Below are positions 53,610 to 56,238 of a stretch of DNA of 56,238 nt, piece after piece. The DNA lies in NCBI GenBank assembly GCA_017448905.1, contig JAFSKP010000114.1:1-56238 (forward strand). Direction: 5' to 3'. Numbering within the stretch: the stretch's first letter is position 1; every line of letters begins with the position of its first letter. The notes beneath the pieces are model-generated. The model did no database searches. It was not told the origin of the DNA and saw only the letters and a program-made list of their open reading frames with translations. The stretch is from Bacteroidales bacterium (GTDB lineage Bacteria; Bacteroidota; Bacteroidia; Bacteroidales; P3). The translations under genes and the position numbers were made by a program.

Positions 53610-55991
53610 TCATTTTTCGGTCGTGATGACTAATTTGGCGAACTTGAGCATGAGTTGTTTCTGCCCGACGTTGTCGAAGAAGATGACGGCTTTGCGGCTG
53701 TCGCCATCACCCTCGACGCTGAGGACCTTGCCGGTGCCGAACTTGGCGTGCGAGACGGTCATGCCCGTCTGGATGGCGCCAATCTCGGCGGGGGAATTGC
53801 CGGGGGTAGGGCCTTTGATTGCTTGATTGCTTGAGTGCTTGAGTGCTTGAGTGCTTGAGTGCTTGAGTGCTTGAGTGCCTGAATAATTGGAACGTGTGGA
53901 GTTCATCGACCGCAGGCGAGACGTCTGCGTACCAAAAGAGGGCATACTGCCTGGTTGTGGGAATGCCGACTTGCGGCTGCGCGGCATGAGAATATACTGG
54001 GGGTCGATTTCTTCGACAAAGCGGCTCAACTCCTGGAACGATGTGTTGCCATACTGGAAACGGGACATGGCATAGCTCAGGGTCAGCTGCTCCTGGGCGC
54101 GAGTCACGGCCACATAGAAGAGGCGGCGTTCCTCCTCGAGGTCCTGACGCGAGGAGATGCTCAGCATCGACGGGAAGAGGTTCTCTTCCATGCCGACAAC
54201 ATAGACGTAGGGGAATTCTAGACCCTTGGCGGCATGGATGGTCATGAGCGACACCTTGTCGGCATCCTTGTCCTCGCCCTTGTCCTCGCTAGTGAGCAGC
54301 AGTACCTGCTGAAGGAACTGGTCGAGGGTTTTGTGTTGTTGAATTGTTGAGTTGTTTATTTGTTGAATGGCTTCGTCTTCATCGAGATTTTCGCTGAACT
54401 GTTCTTCACGTTCGCAGTATTCCTGGATGCCGTTGAGGAGTTCCTCGATGTTCTCGATACGGTTGGGATTGTCGGGGTCGTCGTCGTTACGCAGCATGGT
54501 GATGAGCCCCGAGGCATTGACGATACGCTTGGCGAGGTCGTAGGCATTGGTGTCGTAGACGTGTGCCGAAAAGAGCTTGATCATGGTCATGAACTCCTGG
54601 ATCCTTGCCGTCAAGCCACTATTGATGCCAAGTCCGAACGACTGCAGGTTTTCGATGACCGTCCAGATGCTGACGTCGTTGTCGGCGGCGGCGAGGCGCA
54701 GGCGGTCGAGAGTGGTGTTGCCGATGCCGCGGGCGGGGAGGTTGATGATGCGGATGAGCGACTCGTCGTCGTGGTTGTTGACCACGAGACGGAGGTAGGC
54801 GAGCACATCCTTGACCTCCTTGCGTCCGTAGAACGATATGCCGGCGTAGATGCGGTAGGGGATGTTCTGGCGACGCAGGGCTTCCTCGATGGCACGGCTC
54901 TGGATATTGGTGCGGTAGAGGATGGCGAAGTCCTTGAAAGGATGTTCGGCGCCGAGATGGGCGTCGAGGATAGAGTCGGTAACCTTCACGCCCTCGTCGC
55001 GCTCGTCGTTGCAGCGAAGCAGGGTGATGAGGTTGCCGGTCTTGTTATCGGTCCATATCTCTTTCTGTATCTGCTCTTTATTATTAGAAATGATAGAATT
55101 GGCGGCATTGACGATGTTCTTCGTGCTGCGATAGTTCTGTTCAAGTTTGAAGAGACGTACACCAGGATAGTCGCGTTTGAAATTCAGGATGTTCTGGATG
55201 TTGGCGCCGCGGAAAGCATAGATGCTCTGCGCGTCGTCGCCGACAACACAGATATTCTGGTAGCGGGCGGCGAGTTTCTTGACGATGAGGTACTGGGCAT
55301 AGTTGGTGTCCTGATACTCGTCGACGAGGATGTAGCGGAAGCGGTTCTGGTATTTGAGCAGGACGTCGGGGAAGTCGCGCAGCAGGATATTGGTGTTGAA
55401 GAGCAGGTCGTCGAAGTCCATTGCCATGGCATTACGCAGACGGCGGTTGTAGAGACGGAAGATCTCGCCTATCATGGGTTTGTGTGCCGTCTGGTCGGTT
55501 TGCTGGATCTCGGTATTGGAGCAGTAGTCTTCCGGTCCTATGAGGTTGCTCTTGGCCATGGAGATGCGGCTGAGCACGTAGCCGGCATTGTAAGTCTTAG
55601 GGTCCAGGTTCATCGCCTTGACGATCTGCTTGATGGCCGACTTGCTGTCGTCATTGTCATAGATGGTAAAGGTGTTGACATATCCAAGCTTGTCGGCCTC
55701 GGCACGGAGGATGCGCGCGAAAACGGAGTGGAAGGTGCCCATCCAGATATTGCGGGCGTCGTTGCCCACCAGCTTCATGATGCGCTCTTTCATCTCGGCG
55801 GCGGCCTTGTTGGTGAACGTGAGAGCAAGAATATGGAAAGGGTCGATGCCCTTCTCGATGAGGTGTGCTATGCGGTAGGTCAACGTACGGGTCTTGCCTG
55901 AACCGGCACCGGCGATAATCATCACAGGGCCCTCGGTACAGGCGGCAGCATCACGTTGTGCCTCATTCAGTTGCAATAACAGATCGGACAT
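53610..55991 (-). CDS. UvrD/PcrA-family SF1A DNA helicase
   Basis: A 793-residue 3'-5' helicase for nucleotide excision repair and replication restart. It has Walker A AGAGSGKT (residue 28), LTFTNKAAAEMKERI, Walker B VDEYQDTN, GDDAQSIYAFRGA, LEQNYRST, and the C-terminal MTIHAAKGLEFPYVYVVG with VAVTRAQEQLTLSYA. The C-terminal about 60 residues (GMTVSHAKFGTGKVLSVEGDGDSRKAVIFFDNVGQK) are the Tudor-like RNA polymerase-binding module of PcrA. Between them residues about 702-724 (TQALKHSS repeated) come from an 8-nt array. Residues 540-555 (AIQQINNSTIQQ) are another repeat-like patch inside domain 2B. Neither breaks the frame. Confidence 0.96.
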   Translation of the reverse strand: MSDLLLQLNEAQRDAAACTEGPVMIIAGAGSGKTRTLTYRIAHLIEKGIDPFHILALTFTNKAAAEMKERIMKLVGNDARNIWMGTFHSVFARILRAEADKLGYVNTFTIYDNDDSKSAIKQIVKAMNLDPKTYNAGYVLSRISMAKSNLIGPEDYCSNTEIQQTDQTAHKPMIGEIFRLYNRRLRNAMAMDFDDLLFNTNILLRDFPDVLLKYQNRFRYILVDEYQDTNYAQYLIVKKLAARYQNICVVGDDAQSIYAFRGANIQNILNFKRDYPGVRLFKLEQNYRSTKNIVNAANSIISNNKEQIQKEIWTDNKTGNLITLLRCNDERDEGVKVTDSILDAHLGAEHPFKDFAILYRTNIQSRAIEEALRRQNIPYRIYAGISFYGRKEVKDVLAYLRLVVNNHDDESLIRIINLPARGIGNTTLDRLRLAAADNDVSIWTVIENLQSFGLGINSGLTARIQEFMTMIKLFSAHVYDTNAYDLAKRIVNASGLITMLRNDDDPDNPNRIENIEELLNGIQEYCEREEQFSENLDEDEAIQQINNSTIQQHKTLDQFLQQVLLLTSEDKGEDKDADKVSLMTIHAAKGLEFPYVYVVGMEENLFPSMLSISSRQDLEEERRLFYVAVTRAQEQLTLSYAMSRFQYGNTSFQELSRFVEEIDPQYILMPRSRKSAFPQPGSMPSFGTQTSRLRSMNSTRSNYSGTQALKHSSTQALKHSSNQAIKGPTPGNSPAEIGAIQTGMTVSHAKFGTGKVLSVEGDGDSRKAVIFFDNVGQKQLMLKFAKLVITTEK
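53811..53885 (-). repeat. In-frame 8-nt repeat insertion within uvrD
   Basis: About eight units of TGCTTGAG/TGCTTGAT on the plus strand (CACTCAAG/CAATCAAG on the sense strand) lie inside the uvrD frame, encoding the TQALKHSS/NQAIK repeat in the linker before the C-terminal Tudor-like module. Confidence 0.92.
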
Positions 55992-56151
55992 AAGATTGTT
56001 TGATTGCTTGATTGTTTGATTGCTTGATTGTTTGATTGTTTGATTGCTTGATTGTTTGATTGCTTGAGTGCTTAAGTGCTTGAGTGCTTGTCAATAATTC
56101 CACTTCTCACTTCTCTCTTCTCTCTTCTCACTTCTCACTTCTCACTTCTCA
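55992..56151 (-). repeat. Two-part array: 8-nt words before uvrD, 7-nt words after rnz
   Basis: From 55992 to about 56090 8-nt units read CAATCAAA/CAAGCACT on the sense strand and reach 4 nt from the uvrD ATG. From 56099 to 56151 seven 7-nt units CTTCTCA (sense strand GAGAAGT) run into and include the stop codon of the upstream gene. The polarity and word switch lie at about 56090-56099. Confidence 0.92.
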
Positions 56152-56238
56152 ATTTGATATGTCAATCCATCTTCGGCGGCCATAGTGTCGGGAAAGATGC
56201 TGCGGGCTTCGGCAATAAGGGGTTCCACGTCACGATAG
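56142..56238 (-). CDS. 3' end of a likely ribonuclease Z gene (partial)
   Basis: Only the last 32 codons are in the window: YRDVEPLIAEARSIFPDT, then MAAEDGLTYQIEK and stop. The pattern (EPLLEEAR-x-x-FPxTxxAEDG) resembles the C-terminus of Bacteroidota ribonuclease Z, the tRNA 3'-processing metallo-beta-lactamase protein. The identification rests on this short tail. The final codons GAG-AAG-TGA are the first unit of the GAGAAGT repeat array. Confidence 0.55.
   Translation of the reverse strand, partial: YRDVEPLIAEARSIFPDTMAAEDGLTYQIEK

Overview
The window reads as a chromosomal segment of a Bacteroidota (Bacteroidales-type) genome, probably an uncultured gut or rumen lineage. The evidence is a TTTG-N19-TAnnTTTG promoter at 3456, an almost complete lack of Shine-Dalgarno sequences, many type II signal peptides, and a gene set usual for this order: FtcD, a patatin-Omp85 fusion, BspA-like LRR protein, DUF151 beside purine nucleoside phosphorylase, and a PPi-type phosphofructokinase. 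Coding density is high and mostly GC-rich. One AT-rich gap (25430-26013) stands out.

Layout. 31-3393 (minus): polyprenyl-P sugar-phosphate transferase, lipoprotein, EamA transporter. 3521-12499 (plus): YfcE-type phosphodiesterase, orphan HATPase, and a 2576-residue cyclic beta-glucan synthase/phosphorylase-like giant. 12527-13710: a type I restriction-modification relic (hsdM start, frameshifted Fic gene). 13729-14973 (minus): hemW and a tRNA with CAU anticodon. 15106-19485 (plus): meaB, MORN lipoprotein, cca, miaA. 19480-25429 (minus): acyltransferase, adenylate-forming ligase, esterase, small unknown protein, B12-type radical SAM protein, XRE regulator. 26014-28430 (plus): a small accessory group (40-residue lipoprotein, LRR protein, Sel1-like protein). 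28431-36571 (minus): ftcD, Pif1-like helicase, nadE, lipoprotein, PFK. 36748-41202 (plus): rdgB, DUF151, PNP, patatin-Omp85. 41326-56238 (minus): a four-gene block (vWA protein, very large tubulin-like GTPase, coiled-coil membrane protein, membrane protein with zinc ribbon and HELTH metallopeptidase), preceded by uvrD/pcrA and the 3' end of a likely ribonuclease Z gene.

Two things deserve most attention. First, the tubulin/vWA/coiled-coil/metallopeptidase block looks like a coherent envelope-associated system. The large tubulin-like family has been noted in the literature, but this gene set, especially the membrane metallopeptidase, is not one I can assign to a described pathway. Second, gene borders are lined with tandem repeats of 7, 8 or 9 nt (many different words). 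They have consistent polarity: G-poor, C/A-rich on the sense strand just before start codons, and G-rich just after (often containing) stop codons. The same words also appear in frame inside conserved enzymes (NdvB-like, RdgB, UvrD) and at the N-terminus of the CCA enzyme.

All functional calls come from reading motifs and recalled family features. No database search or structure prediction was run.
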